This document shows, one piece after another, positions 33,214 through 41,572 of a DNA stretch of 64,000 nucleotides. The position numbers and the translations under genes are program-made. How positions within the stretch are numbered: the first letter of the stretch is position 1; each line of letters starts with the position of its first letter. This DNA is from Thalassovita sp. (GTDB taxonomy: Bacteria > Pseudomonadota > Alphaproteobacteria > Rhodobacterales > Rhodobacteraceae): assembly GCF_963691685.1 (NCBI RefSeq), contig NZ_OY829290.1, positions 682,001 through 746,000 of the forward strand. Direction: 5' to 3'. Under the pieces are notes generated by a model that was not told where the DNA came from, made no database searches, and saw nothing but the letters and a program-made list of their open reading frames with translations.

Positions 33214-33815
33214 CAGAGATCCAGAAACACAGTTTCCTGCGCCCCTTGCAGATGGATGTCAAAACGGTACTGACCTTCGCCGGTCTTCTTGGCGATCAAT
33301 GTCTCAACCCGGTTGCGTTGTTCGATCCGCGCCAGCAACGGATCCGCGCTGTTGTCTTCATCTTCGAAATAGATGCGGGTCTGCAGACCAATGTTGATGC
33401 CACGGGCGACAATCCACAGCGCAATATGTGGGGCTTGTTGGCCGCCCGCGCGGGTCGGGGTTGCACCGGGTTTGACGGTGGTGAGTGTGAATTCCCCGGT
33501 GTCCTTATCAGCGGCAAACCGGCAGAACCCATTTACCTTGGGGTCCGCGCCCTGCTGACCGGCAAAGCGCCCGCTGGCATCGGCCTGCCAGCTTTCAAAC
33601 ATGGCGTCGCGCATGGCCCAGCCTGTGCCGTCATAGATCGAACCGGTGATGGTGATCACCTCACCTTCGGCGCCGGCTTCGATGGCGCGCAGGCCCAGGT
33701 CCTCGGGATAGACACCTTCGAGACCGGCGAAGCTGGGGATGCAGCCGATATGCACGTAAGGTCCGGCGGTCTGGCTGGGGGTTTCCACCAATGTGTCGAG
33801 TTTCTGGACCATCAT
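33213..33815 (-). CDS. pcaG: Protocatechuate 3,4-dioxygenase alpha subunit
   Basis: A 200-residue alpha chain of the intradiol dioxygenase. The start TPSQTAGPYVHIG is diagnostic, with GSIYDGTG and the APHIALWIVARGINIGLQTRIYF core strands following. The alpha chain lacks the iron ligands, which are on PcaH. The heteromer cleaves protocatechuate to 3-carboxy-cis,cis-muconate. Overlaps pcaH by 4 bp and the hydrolase by 1 bp. Confidence 0.95.
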   Translation of the reverse strand: MMVQKLDTLVETPSQTAGPYVHIGCIPSFAGLEGVYPEDLGLRAIEAGAEGEVITITGSIYDGTGWAMRDAMFESWQADASGRFAGQQGADPKVNGFCRFAADKDTGEFTLTTVKPGATPTRAGGQQAPHIALWIVARGINIGLQTRIYFEDEDNSADPLLARIEQRNRVETLIAKKTGEGQYRFDIHLQGAQETVFLDL

Positions 33816-34558
33816 AGACCCTCCATCCGGTTTTCAAACATGGTCTGGCGGCGGCCGCGCAACACGATGTCAAACTTGTAAGCAAGGAAGTCCAGCGGGC
33901 GGGCCTTGGCCATGTCCAGCGGCGCGACGAGGCGGTCCAGCTGGCTGCGCGATTTCACCGTGGCGGCGATCGGGCAGCGATCGATCAACGGGTCGCCTTC
34001 GAAATACATCTGGGTGATCAGGCGCTGACCGAAGCTGTGACCAAAGACCGAGATGTGGATGTGCATCGGGCGCCAGTCATTGCCCCGGTTGGGCCAGGGG
34101 TAGGCGCCGGGGCGGATGGTCAGAAACTCATAACATCCGTTTTCATCGGTCAATGTGCGACCGCAGCCGCCGAAGTTCGGATCCAGTGGTGCCAGATAGC
34201 CGTCTTTCACATGGCGATACCGTCCACCGGCGTTGGCCTGCCAGATCTCCACAAGGGTATGGGGCACCGGTCGGCCCATTTCATCCAGCACACGGCCGTG
34301 CATCAGGATGCGTTCGCCCACGGCTGGTTTGGCCGGATCTTTGGCGTAGTTGAGGATCAGGTTGTTATCCAGCGGTCCCAGCATGGAGTGGCCAAAACGC
34401 GGGCCGGTTTCCTCGGACAGGGTGCTTTCCATCGACAGCAGCGGTTGGTTCGGTGACCGCGGCACCGAGGTTTTGTAATCCGGGTCGTAAGGCACCGGAT
34501 GCGCCGTGCGGTTGCGCGGGATCAGCGGCCCCTGATCGATGTAAGCTTGGTCGCTCAT
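33812..34558 (-). CDS. pcaH: Protocatechuate 3,4-dioxygenase beta subunit
   Basis: A 248-residue catalytic chain holding the non-heme Fe(III). The ligand set is visible as tyrosines in the RPGAYPWPN region and the HxH pair in RPMHIHISVFG. The N-terminal YKTSVPRSPNQPL and the LIRNAKD-like segment LILNYAKDPAKP are typical of PcaH. It starts inside the pcaC stop (ATGA), giving coupled translation. Confidence 0.96.
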   Translation of the reverse strand: MSDQAYIDQGPLIPRNRTAHPVPYDPDYKTSVPRSPNQPLLSMESTLSEETGPRFGHSMLGPLDNNLILNYAKDPAKPAVGERILMHGRVLDEMGRPVPHTLVEIWQANAGGRYRHVKDGYLAPLDPNFGGCGRTLTDENGCYEFLTIRPGAYPWPNRGNDWRPMHIHISVFGHSFGQRLITQMYFEGDPLIDRCPIAATVKSRSQLDRLVAPLDMAKARPLDFLAYKFDIVLRGRRQTMFENRMEGL

Positions 34559-34947
34559 TCTGGCGTGGTCTCCATTTCGGCGTAGGTGGCTTTGGCCAAT
34601 TTCAAAGCATGATTGGCACGTGGCACGCCTGCGTAGATTGCAACATGCTGGAACACCTCCAGCACGTCCTCCTTGCTGGCCCCGGTGCGGGCGGTGGCCC
34701 GGATATGCATCGGGATTTCGTCAAAATTGCCCAAGGCGGCCAGCAGCGCCAAGGTCAGCATGGACCGTTCGCGGTCGCTGATCCCATCGCTGGCCCAGAC
34801 GTTGCCCCAGGCGCCTTCGGTGATCAGCTGCTGAAACGGTTCGTCCAGCGGGGTTTTGGCCGCTTCGGCGCGGTCCACATGGGCATCCCCCAAAATACGG
34901 CGCCGTACGGTCATGCCTTTTTCATAGCGATCATTGCGCTCAGACAT
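34555..34947 (-). CDS. pcaC: 4-carboxymuconolactone decarboxylase
   Basis: A 130-residue CMD-family protein of usual length, beginning RYEKGMTVRRRILGDAHVDR, the conserved opening of PcaC, with GAWGNVWASDG and the helical KEDVLEVFQHVAIYAGVPRA. It decarboxylates 4-carboxymuconolactone to 3-oxoadipate enol-lactone. ATG 34947 has AGGAG eight bases before it and lies inside the end of pcaD (8-bp overlap); an upstream frame to 34986 is not homologous. Confidence 0.95.
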   Translation of the reverse strand: MSERNDRYEKGMTVRRRILGDAHVDRAEAAKTPLDEPFQQLITEGAWGNVWASDGISDRERSMLTLALLAALGNFDEIPMHIRATARTGASKEDVLEVFQHVAIYAGVPRANHALKLAKATYAEMETTPE

Positions 34948-35728
34948 GGCCGATCTCCTGCAGGAAATGGGTGAGAGCCTCGGCATAGGTTTCGGGCTGT
35001 TCCACGCAGGGGATGTGTCCGGCGCGGCGGATCAGCTTGAACTTGCTGCCCGGCACCAGATCGGTGGTTTCACGCACCAGATCCGCCGGGGTGGAGCCAT
35101 CATCGGAGCCGGCAATGCCCAGCGTTGGCAGGCGCAATCCGCTGGTCGGGGTATAGAAATCCGTTCCGGCAATCGCATGACAACAGCCAATGTACCCCTC
35201 CAGTGGGGTGTCCAGCAGACGTTGGCGCCAAAGACCTGCGGCGTCGCTTTCGCGGAAGGCTTTGGTGAACCAGCGTTCCAGGATGTTATCAACCAGCGCT
35301 TCCATACCGCCCGCCTGTAACGCGGTGATCCGATTCTGCCACATCGACGGCTGGCCGATCTTGGCGGCGGTGTTTGACAGAACCATGGCGCGGACCAGAT
35401 CCAGGCGTTTGACCGCCAGCCCCTGGGTGATCATCCCGCCAATGGACAGGCCGACCAGAACGGCATCCTTGACCTCTAGGTGATCCAGCAGCGCTTCGGT
35501 GTCGCGCACAAGCGTACCCATTGCATAGGGCGCAGGGGGGCAATCGCTCTGGCCGTGGCCGCGTTTGTCAAAGCGGATGATGCGCAGGCCCTTGGGCAGC
35601 AGCGGCAGGACATCGTCCCAGACCCGCACATCTGTGCCGAGTGAGTTGATAAAGACCAGCGGTGCGCCCTCGGGGTCACCGTCTTCGACGTAGTGCAAGG
35701 TGATGTCGTTCAGATGTGCCGTGGCCAT
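34940..35728 (-). CDS. pcaD: 3-oxoadipate enol-lactonase
   Basis: A 262-residue alpha/beta hydrolase. The oxyanion segment is LVFINSLGTD near residue 28, the strand-loop IIRFDKRGHGQSD follows, the nucleophile is in VGLSIGGMI near 95, and the histidine is in AGHIPCVEQPE near the C-terminus. It hydrolyses the enol-lactone to 3-oxoadipate. It is the first gene of pcaDCHG-hydrolase-pcaB. ATG 35728 has AGGA eight bases before it. No pcaIJ or pcaF gene is in the window, so the thiolytic end of the pathway is elsewhere. Confidence 0.94.
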   Translation of the reverse strand: MATAHLNDITLHYVEDGDPEGAPLVFINSLGTDVRVWDDVLPLLPKGLRIIRFDKRGHGQSDCPPAPYAMGTLVRDTEALLDHLEVKDAVLVGLSIGGMITQGLAVKRLDLVRAMVLSNTAAKIGQPSMWQNRITALQAGGMEALVDNILERWFTKAFRESDAAGLWRQRLLDTPLEGYIGCCHAIAGTDFYTPTSGLRLPTLGIAGSDDGSTPADLVRETTDLVPGSKFKLIRRAGHIPCVEQPETYAEALTHFLQEIGHV

Positions 35729-35877
35729 CGATCTGTCCTGTCCTAGAAGCAAATTGGCCAACAGACTGATCTGGTCGCGCCAATGCGTCAATCGCGTTGC
35801 CGGATAGAAAACAGATTTTGATTGTCATCGTCAATTAAAATCGTGAGTCACGGTCTGCAGACACTCACAAGCGCTGT
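35729..35877. promoter_or_regulatory. Promoter/operator region of the pca operon
   Basis: A long imperfect dyad: GATTTTGATTG (35814-35824) and CAATTAAAATC (35832-35842), matching at 10 of 11 positions with a 7-nt spacer, about 90 bp before pcaD. A second dyad GTGAGT (35843-35848) / ACTCAC (35863-35868) abuts it. The known PcaQ site of rhizobia (ATAACC-N4-GGTTAA) was not found, and no pcaQ gene is adjacent. Confidence 0.5.
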
Positions 35878-37068
35878 TCAGTCGCGTATGTTCAGATGCG
35901 CCATGATCTGCCCATGATCCGAGGCCAGTTTGTTATAAGGGGCCTCAGCATGGGCGCCGTCTGTGATATGGTCATTAAAGCAGCTGAAGTATTCCATCTC
36001 GCCCACCGCGCCACTGCTTTCAGGCAGGAAATGACTGCTGAGGTAGATCTGATCGATGCTTTCGTAGCTGCCGCCAAAGGCCGAGGTGAAGACCATATCG
36101 CGCAGGCTTTTGCGGATGAACAATTTTTCTGCGGAATGCAGCCGCAGGGCGTCGATCGCTTCGGTGATCTGATCGTTTTCTTCCCGACTGTAGCGGTCAT
36201 TTGATGCCTCAGCATCATGGCGCAGCATCCAGGCGTAGTTGCGGAACGGCACCTCGCCGGCAATGATTTCCGAACTGACCGAATGTTCGCCATCGTTGAA
36301 ATCCGCCAGCGCAATAACCGGGCGGCCTGCGCTCAGTTCTTCCACAATGGCGCGGCGCATCACCCAGGCTTCGGCCATGCGGCGCAATCCGGCCCGCAGA
36401 TTACCAAGGGCGCGGGCCATTGGGTCATATTGCGTCAGATCGGCAGCAGGGGCGAAGGGCGCACCGGGCGCGCGATCATATTCGCCCAGCTTTGATTTCA
36501 GGTGGCAGCAAAACAGCGTCACGATCTGCGATCCCATCGGGATCCGTACCTTCAGAATGGGGCGGGACAGGCGGGTGATGCGGTAATGCCCGGCCTCTTC
36601 ACCCGTCAGATCGCGAAACGGGATTTCCAGCGGTTCGGGCAGGATCTGGATCACCTCTGGCGTCCCGACAAAGCCCTGTCGTGACAGCACCGCAACGCCG
36701 GGTCGACGTTCGCCCGGGGCGCCATCATTGGCGTTTGGGGCGACGGCCAAGGCGGCCTGCCCATAGGGGGTGTAGCCAAGTTTTCGGAAGATCGCCTTCT
36801 TCCGGTAGCTTTTGGATCGGTCCGGCAGCACCGCCTCATTCAGGACCTGCCCACGCGCGTCCGCTTCGGCGATGACAGCGCGCAGGGCATCCTCTTCAAA
36901 GACTTCCTGAAAGCCGATCACATCGGCATCCATCGACAGGATCTGATCCGCGCACCAATCTTGTTTCCAGGCAAATTCCTCAGGCGTGTAGCTTTGGAAT
37001 TTGTAGTATTCCTGATCGGCGCCAATCAGGTTTTTCAGGTTGAAACTGGCAACGGTGACGCGGGTCAT
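35878..37068 (-). CDS. Endonuclease/exonuclease/phosphatase-family protein
   Basis: A 396-residue protein with the EEP fold. Visible catalytic elements are SFNLKNL at the N-terminus, the metal-binding glutamate in GFQEVFEED, the central ALADFNDG (Asp/Asn pair) near residue 255, and the C-terminal SDHGQIMAHL with the general-base histidine. No signal peptide is seen. Such proteins act on nucleic acids, phospholipids or inositol phosphates, and the substrate cannot be assigned. GGAGG precedes ATG 37068. It follows the dehydratase gene by 24 bp. Confidence 0.85.
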   Translation of the reverse strand: MTRVTVASFNLKNLIGADQEYYKFQSYTPEEFAWKQDWCADQILSMDADVIGFQEVFEEDALRAVIAEADARGQVLNEAVLPDRSKSYRKKAIFRKLGYTPYGQAALAVAPNANDGAPGERRPGVAVLSRQGFVGTPEVIQILPEPLEIPFRDLTGEEAGHYRITRLSRPILKVRIPMGSQIVTLFCCHLKSKLGEYDRAPGAPFAPAADLTQYDPMARALGNLRAGLRRMAEAWVMRRAIVEELSAGRPVIALADFNDGEHSVSSEIIAGEVPFRNYAWMLRHDAEASNDRYSREENDQITEAIDALRLHSAEKLFIRKSLRDMVFTSAFGGSYESIDQIYLSSHFLPESSGAVGEMEYFSCFNDHITDGAHAEAPYNKLASDHGQIMAHLNIRD

Positions 37069-37092
37069 CTTGTCCTCCGGCGGTGTGGTGTA

Positions 37093-38067
37093 TCAGCTAG
37101 CGTAGCTTTGCAGGGCGCGTGTGAACATCTCTGGATCGACATTGCCGCCGGAAATCGTCGCGATGACGGTGTCGCCCTCCAGCTCATCGCCATGAAACAG
37201 CGCGGCGGCCAACGCGGCAGCTCCGCCGGGTTCCACCACCAGCTTCAGTCGCAGAAAGGCCAGTGCCATGGCGTGCAGGCATTCGTCTTCGCTCACCGCG
37301 ATGCCCGGGCCACAGAGACGGTGCATGATCGGGAAGGTAAGATCCCCCGCCGCTGGGGTCAGGATCGCATCACAGATATTGCCGCTCATCGCCGGGTTCG
37401 TCTCGATCTGACCTGAGGCCAGCGACCGTTTCACATCGTCAAACCCTTCCGGTTCCGCCGGGCGTACCTTGAGGCCGGGCGCGTCCGCCTCCAGCGCCAG
37501 TGCAATGCCGCTGGTCAATCCGCCGCCACCGCAGCAGACCACCACCTCAGCCTCGGAAATTCCCAGATCCGCCGCTTGCTGAGCAATTTCCAACCCGCAG
37601 GTGCCCTGACCGGCGATCACCTGAGGTTCATCATAGGGTTTGACCAGCGTCAGCCCACGCTCGGCCTCCAGCCGTGCGCCGATCTCCTCGCGGCTCTCCG
37701 TGGCGCGATCGTAAAGCACAACCTCTGCCCCCAGCGCGCGCGTGTTGTCGATCTTCAGCTGCGGGGCATCTGCAGGCATGATGATGACGGCTGGCACCCG
37801 ATGCTGCTGGGCGGCAAAGGCAACACCCTGCGCGTGGTTACCGCTGGAAAAGGCCAGGACGCCTTTTTTGCGCGTCGCCTCATCCATGGCCGACAGGGCC
37901 GACCAGCCACCGCGGAATTTGAAGCTGCCGGTGTGTTGCAGGCATTCTGGTTTCACAAACAGACGGCGGCCTGCGATCTCATCCAGAAAGGGGGAGGACA
38001 GCAGGGGCGTTTTGCGGGCGTGGCCCTCAAGGCGCTGGGCGGCGGCGCGGATCATGTCGATGTTCAT
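37093..38067 (-). CDS. Serine/threonine dehydratase-like PLP enzyme
   Basis: A 324-residue fold-type II PLP enzyme. PLP lysine is K50 in HTGSFKFRGG, SSGNHAQG is the cofactor asparagine loop, and CCGGGGLTSG binds the phosphate. There is no C-terminal ACT domain, so it is the catabolic or serine racemase-like type, not biosynthetic IlvA. It is a distant paralogue of bhcB in the same window. ATG 38067 overlaps the stop of the upstream hydrolase (TGATG), so translation is coupled. Substrate could be threonine, serine or 3-hydroxyaspartate. Confidence 0.88.
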   Translation of the reverse strand: MNIDMIRAAAQRLEGHARKTPLLSSPFLDEIAGRRLFVKPECLQHTGSFKFRGGWSALSAMDEATRKKGVLAFSSGNHAQGVAFAAQQHRVPAVIIMPADAPQLKIDNTRALGAEVVLYDRATESREEIGARLEAERGLTLVKPYDEPQVIAGQGTCGLEIAQQAADLGISEAEVVVCCGGGGLTSGIALALEADAPGLKVRPAEPEGFDDVKRSLASGQIETNPAMSGNICDAILTPAAGDLTFPIMHRLCGPGIAVSEDECLHAMALAFLRLKLVVEPGGAAALAAALFHGDELEGDTVIATISGGNVDPEMFTRALQSYAS

Positions 38068-38906
38068 CAGGATGCCTTTTGCAGATCGTTGAGCCAATCG
38101 GCCAGAACGGCCTTGGCTTCAGGTTCATCAAGGAAGGGGATATGCGCGCGGTCCGCCACATGGGCCACACGCAGGCTGGGCATGCGGCGCTGCATTTCAT
38201 CCACGGTGGCATGGCTGAGCAGGTCGGAATTTGCACCATGGATCACCGCGCAGGGCAGGGGGGCAATCGCCTCAAAGAAAGGCCAGAGGTCAACGCCGCC
38301 TTCGGCCCCTGCCGCAATAATCGCGTCCCGCAGCTTTGGATCGTAGTTCAGCGCGACACCCTCGGCGGTTTGCACATGTGTTGTGGCCACCTCCTGCCGC
38401 CACCGGCTAAGCGGGACGCCGGGAAACTGCGCCTCCATCGCTACCTGACGGGCCGCGGCCATGGCGTCGAGGTCCGCAAATGTGGGCTCTATGCCCAGAT
38501 ATCCCATGATTGCGGTCAGGCCCTCCGCCTCCAGAACCGGCCCAATATCATTGAGCGCAACGCCCAGCAGCCGGGTCTTGGCGGTGGCGGCCAGCCCCAT
38601 GCCGATCAACCCACCCCGGGAGGTGCCTAGCAGGGCAAACTGTGCGATGCCGAGGTGATCCATCAATTCCAGCGCATCCTGCGCCTCACGGGGTAGGGTG
38701 TAGGACAATGGGTCTGGGGCATAGTCTGACTGGCCCCGACCGCGATAATCCATGCGGATCATCCGGTGGCCTGTAAGGAGCTGCGGCGCCACATGGTCAA
38801 AGTCACGCACATTGCGGGTCAGGCCGGACAGGCACAGAATTGGCAGCCCTTCGCCTTCATCTTCGTAATAGAGGGACAGACCGTCGGAGGTGGTAAAGCG
38901 GGGCAT
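38067..38906 (-). CDS. Alpha/beta hydrolase
   Basis: A 279-residue alpha/beta hydrolase with N-terminal SDGLSLYYEDEGEG strands, MIRMDYRGRGQSDY, the nucleophile in LLGTSRGGLIG (Ser, in the GxSxG variant GTSRG) near residue 96, and a histidine in ADRAHIPFLDEPEA. It resembles haloalkane dehalogenase/epoxide hydrolase/lactonase relatives, but the nucleophile is serine, which argues for an esterase or lactonase. It lies in a leftward unit with a haloacid dehalogenase upstream (26 bp) and a dehydratase downstream. Substrate unknown. Confidence 0.85.
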   Translation of the reverse strand: MPRFTTSDGLSLYYEDEGEGLPILCLSGLTRNVRDFDHVAPQLLTGHRMIRMDYRGRGQSDYAPDPLSYTLPREAQDALELMDHLGIAQFALLGTSRGGLIGMGLAATAKTRLLGVALNDIGPVLEAEGLTAIMGYLGIEPTFADLDAMAAARQVAMEAQFPGVPLSRWRQEVATTHVQTAEGVALNYDPKLRDAIIAAGAEGGVDLWPFFEAIAPLPCAVIHGANSDLLSHATVDEMQRRMPSLRVAHVADRAHIPFLDEPEAKAVLADWLNDLQKAS

Positions 38907-38932
38907 TGAAAACTCGGGAAATTAAAAAGGGG

Positions 38933-39619
38933 TCAGGCGCGTGCGAGGTCAGGAATGGTGGTCAGGTCGGTCAGAATGTGCTGCGGTCGGGCCGGCAGCC
39001 GGTCCACAGGCTCGGCCGCACGATTGACCCAAGCGGTGGTGAAGCCATATCCGGCTGCCGCCCCCGCATCCCATCCATTGGATGAGACGAACAACACCTC
39101 TCCCTTGGCGCAGCCGAAGCGCTGCCCGACGAGGTCATAGACCTGAGGTGCGGGTTTGAAGATGCCGACATCCTGCACCGACAACACATCATCCAGCGCC
39201 GCGCCAATGCCCGCGGATTGCACCGCCCCGTCCAGCATGTCCGGGCTGCCGTTTGACAGAATGGCGGTGTTGAACCCGGCCTCTTTCAGCCGTGCCAGCA
39301 TCTTGGGCACTTCTGGGTAGGCCTGCAGTTCCCAGTAAAGCGCCAGTAGCCTCTCACGCAGTTCAGGATCACCGCCAAGATCCGTGGCCTCTAACGCCCA
39401 ATCCAGCCCGTCCTGCGTGACCTGCCAGAAATCGGTGTAATCCCCCGTGACAGCCCGCAGCCAGCTGTATTGCAGCTGCTTCAAACGCCAATGTTCTGCC
39501 AGTTTGGACCAGGATTGCGCCAATGCCTCGCGCCCCGGTTCGGCAGCGGCGCGGCGGGCGGCAGAGGCCACATCAAAAAGGGTGCCATAGGCATCAAAGA
39601 TACAGGTTGTGATGGCCAT
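38933..39619 (-). CDS. (S)-2-haloacid dehalogenase, type II
   Basis: A 228-residue HAD protein with the haloacid dehalogenase type II set: nucleophile D9 in FDAYGTLFD, Ser-Asn in ILSNGSPDML, lysine in IFKPAPQVYDL, and the family signature SSNGWD with GAAAGYGF. It hydrolyses L-2-haloalkanoates such as 2-chloropropionate or haloacetates; marine organohalogens are a likely source, and haloacetates would give glycolate or glyoxylate. ATG 39619 follows GAGGAGG; the longer frame to 39691 has no support. Other HAD activities cannot be excluded. Confidence 0.87.
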   Translation of the reverse strand: MAITTCIFDAYGTLFDVASAARRAAAEPGREALAQSWSKLAEHWRLKQLQYSWLRAVTGDYTDFWQVTQDGLDWALEATDLGGDPELRERLLALYWELQAYPEVPKMLARLKEAGFNTAILSNGSPDMLDGAVQSAGIGAALDDVLSVQDVGIFKPAPQVYDLVGQRFGCAKGEVLFVSSNGWDAGAAAGYGFTTAWVNRAAEPVDRLPARPQHILTDLTTIPDLARA

Positions 39620-39836
39620 CGGCGCCTCCTCTTTTGCGGCGCAGGGTTGCATGGCCTTGCCGCGAAGGAAAGCACGCAATTGTACCAACATGACCGCGTA
39701 GATTGTGCCAAATCAGGCTGAATTTGCATTCATGCGCCTGCACCGCTAGGGTGCCTGCCAGCCGAGGGCGCCCGACCGGAGTGGAAAGCGACGCGCCCTT
39801 CATGTAATCACACTCCCAGACAGTATTGGAACAGCT

Positions 39837-40265
39837 ATGACCCAGGTCAAAACGGGTGACACCGTAGGCATTCACTATACCGGCACGCTGAAAGACGGTT
39901 CGGTTTTCGACAGCTCCGAAGGGCGCGATCCGCTGACCTTTGAAGTGGGCAGCGGCCAGATCATCCCGGGCCTTGATAAGGCGCTGCCGGGCATGGCGGT
40001 TGGGGACAAGAAAACCGTCGAAGTGCCCGCGATGGAGGCCTATGGCCCGATCCAGCCCGGTGCCCGCCAAAGCCTGCCGCGCGCGGATTTCCCCGCCGAC
40101 ATCCCGGCCGAAATTGGCCTGCAGCTGCAGATGCAGACCCCGGATGGCCAGGTTCTGCCAGTGACCATTGTTGATCTGACCGATGATGAGATCACCCTGG
40201 ACGCCAACCACCCGCTGGCCGGCAAGGATCTGACCTTCGCGATTGAGCTGGTCTCGATCAGCTAA
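39837..40265 (+). CDS. FKBP-type peptidyl-prolyl isomerase, SlyD-like
   Basis: A 142-residue FKBP with an inserted-flap domain. GDTVGIHYTGTLKDGSVFDSS opens the FKBP fold, GSGQIIPGLDKALPGM is the conserved core, and residues about 70-120 form the chaperone insert. It lacks the histidine/cysteine-rich metal tail of E. coli SlyD and has no signal peptide, so it is a cytoplasmic folding helper. An inverted repeat AGGGCGC/GCGCCCT (39765-39799) lies upstream and a terminator follows. Confidence 0.92.
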   Translation: MTQVKTGDTVGIHYTGTLKDGSVFDSSEGRDPLTFEVGSGQIIPGLDKALPGMAVGDKKTVEVPAMEAYGPIQPGARQSLPRADFPADIPAEIGLQLQMQTPDGQVLPVTIVDLTDDEITLDANHPLAGKDLTFAIELVSIS

Positions 40266-40286
40266 GCGATTTTCTGAAGACAGAAG

Positions 40287-40311
40287 GGCGGGCTCACCGG
40301 CCCCGCCTTTT
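40287..40311 (+). terminator. Terminator after the FKBP gene
   Basis: GGCGGG (40287-40292) with CCCGCC (40302-40307), 9-nt loop, then TTTT. It also lies just past the 3' end of the convergent HEXXH gene. Confidence 0.75.
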
Positions 40312-40323
40312 GCGTTTGGGCCA

Positions 40324-41292
40324 TCAGCCGTTGTTAATCCAAGCCTCGGCGTGGTCCATGATCTGTTTGCCGCTGTCGGTCATGTCGCCATGTTCATGGA
40401 CGGTGCTGATCCCTTTAGCAAAATTTTCGCGGTCCTTTTCCGCCGCCAGCTGGGCCTCCGCGCGTTCTGCTTGCGTCAGCACGCCGCTTTGGGCGAGGGT
40501 TTCCATCGCCAGTGCCATGCGCGCTGAAACGAGGGTTGCGTGATAGATGCCTTCCATCGGGCGGGGATCGATGCGGAGGGGGGATGTGTAAAGGTCGCTT
40601 TCGGGGTTTTTCACAAGAGGCTCGTCCCGCATCAGGCCAAACAGCAGGCTATGCCCAGCCTCATGTGCCAGCACCTCGGCGACGGCTAGCCGGTTTTTGT
40701 GGTGTTTGGGGTTCAGAAACAAAAGTCCCCAGAACTGAAAATGCGACGCGCCATCAAATTCGAATTTTGATCCCTTGGGGGCCTGTGCCAGCACAACTTG
40801 ATGCACGATGGCCCGGGTTTCGAGGTAAAGTGCCTCGAAGCCCTCACGCAGCAGGGCGAAGCCTTCGTTCAGCAACTGCGGAAAATCTGGTGCATCCTCA
40901 TGCGGGAGGGGGGCAAATTCCGAACCTTCACCCAGGCGGTGGTTCAGCGATTGGTCCAAGGCGAGATTGTCGGTCGCGCCGCGATAGCGGACGATCAACT
41001 CGTCGCTGCGGGATGCTGCGTTCGAAAGACGTTGGGCCGTTTGAAGAGCGACTTCGCGATCGCCATCAATCAAAGCTTCGGTCAGGGTGTAATAGTCACC
41101 GAAAGTCTCCGCGGCCAGATGATCGCCAGCGTCTAAGCGGGCCAAAAGCGGTGACAGTGCATTGGATACGGCGGGCAAGGCGGCCTGACAGCGGTCCGCG
41201 ATATGCCTGAGGCTTTGGGCCAAATCAGAGTGGCGGACGCGATCGAGATCTCGCGCCCGCTGGGCATCTGGCGCAAATGTGTAAGAAAACAT
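40324..41292 (-). CDS. HEXXH-motif putative peptide-modification enzyme
   Basis: A 322-residue, mostly helical cytoplasmic protein. The motif AHEAGHSLLFGL gives H210, E211 and H214; the downstream block YTSPLRIDPRPMEGIYHATL gives R244 and H251, a likely third metal ligand. This pairing of HEXXH with SPLR-DPRP-GxxH is the hallmark of HEXXH putative peptide-modification proteins, a RiPP-associated group including 2-oxoglutarate-dependent peptide beta-hydroxylases. It shows no signal peptide or propeptide as a secreted protease would. Its start lies 32 bp after a 61-codon ORF with a repetitive C-terminus. I infer that it modifies that peptide; protease activity is the alternative. Confidence 0.75.
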   Translation of the reverse strand: MFSYTFAPDAQRARDLDRVRHSDLAQSLRHIADRCQAALPAVSNALSPLLARLDAGDHLAAETFGDYYTLTEALIDGDREVALQTAQRLSNAASRSDELIVRYRGATDNLALDQSLNHRLGEGSEFAPLPHEDAPDFPQLLNEGFALLREGFEALYLETRAIVHQVVLAQAPKGSKFEFDGASHFQFWGLLFLNPKHHKNRLAVAEVLAHEAGHSLLFGLMRDEPLVKNPESDLYTSPLRIDPRPMEGIYHATLVSARMALAMETLAQSGVLTQAERAEAQLAAEKDRENFAKGISTVHEHGDMTDSGKQIMDHAEAWINNG

Positions 41293-41324
41293 TCGGTCGT
41301 CTTTTGCGTCTTAGGAGACCGGAC

Positions 41325-41510
41325 TCAGGATGCAGTCGCCAGTTTTATGCCTGGTTTCAGACCGATTTTGCTGCCCATTTTGGCACCCAGTGGACCCAGA
41401 TCGGCGCTGGAAAACTGCTTGTGACCTTCGAATTCTGCCTGTTTTGCCACCACACGGTAGCCTAGCATATTGCCCAGATCGAGGTCGATTTTGGAGGTGG
41501 TGTCTTGCAT
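41325..41510 (-). CDS. Candidate precursor peptide with tandem GxK repeats
   Basis: A 61-codon ORF directly upstream of the HEXXH gene on the same strand. Residues 1-41 would be a leader with mixed charge. Residues 42-57 are four tetrapeptides, GAKM, GSKI, GLKP and GIKL, followed by a short ATAS tail. The regular G-x-K-hydrophobic/Pro period looks like a multi-site core peptide. It contains no cysteine, so lanthionine or sactipeptide chemistry is excluded. The ATG at 41510 has only a weak GGGG-type site about ten bases upstream; ATG at 41468 is an alternative. Whether it is expressed is unproven, but codon choice is like coding DNA. Confidence 0.6.
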   Translation of the reverse strand: MQDTTSKIDLDLGNMLGYRVVAKQAEFEGHKQFSSADLGPLGAKMGSKIGLKPGIKLATAS

Positions 41511-41572
41511 TGTGTCGGGCCCCGTTATTGATTTAAAAGCGACTTTTCAAAGGGATCGTAGGTCAGCTCGGT
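41511..41572. promoter_or_regulatory. Divergent promoter gap of the putative peptide cluster
   Basis: 62 bp between the peptide ORF and the ATP-grasp gene. It includes AAAAG-CGA-CTTTT (41535-41547), a perfect short dyad in an AT-rich patch. Both transcripts must start here or within the neighbours. Confidence 0.4.

Noticed and set aside
36681..36875. Small plus-strand open frames opposite the EEP gene
   Set aside because: Antisense shadows in high-GC coding sequence with no independent support.
40324..41292. Reading the HEXXH protein as a secreted zinc protease
   Set aside because: No signal peptide or propeptide, and the SPLR, DPRP and GxxH blocks after the motif match the peptide-modification group better; not fully excluded.
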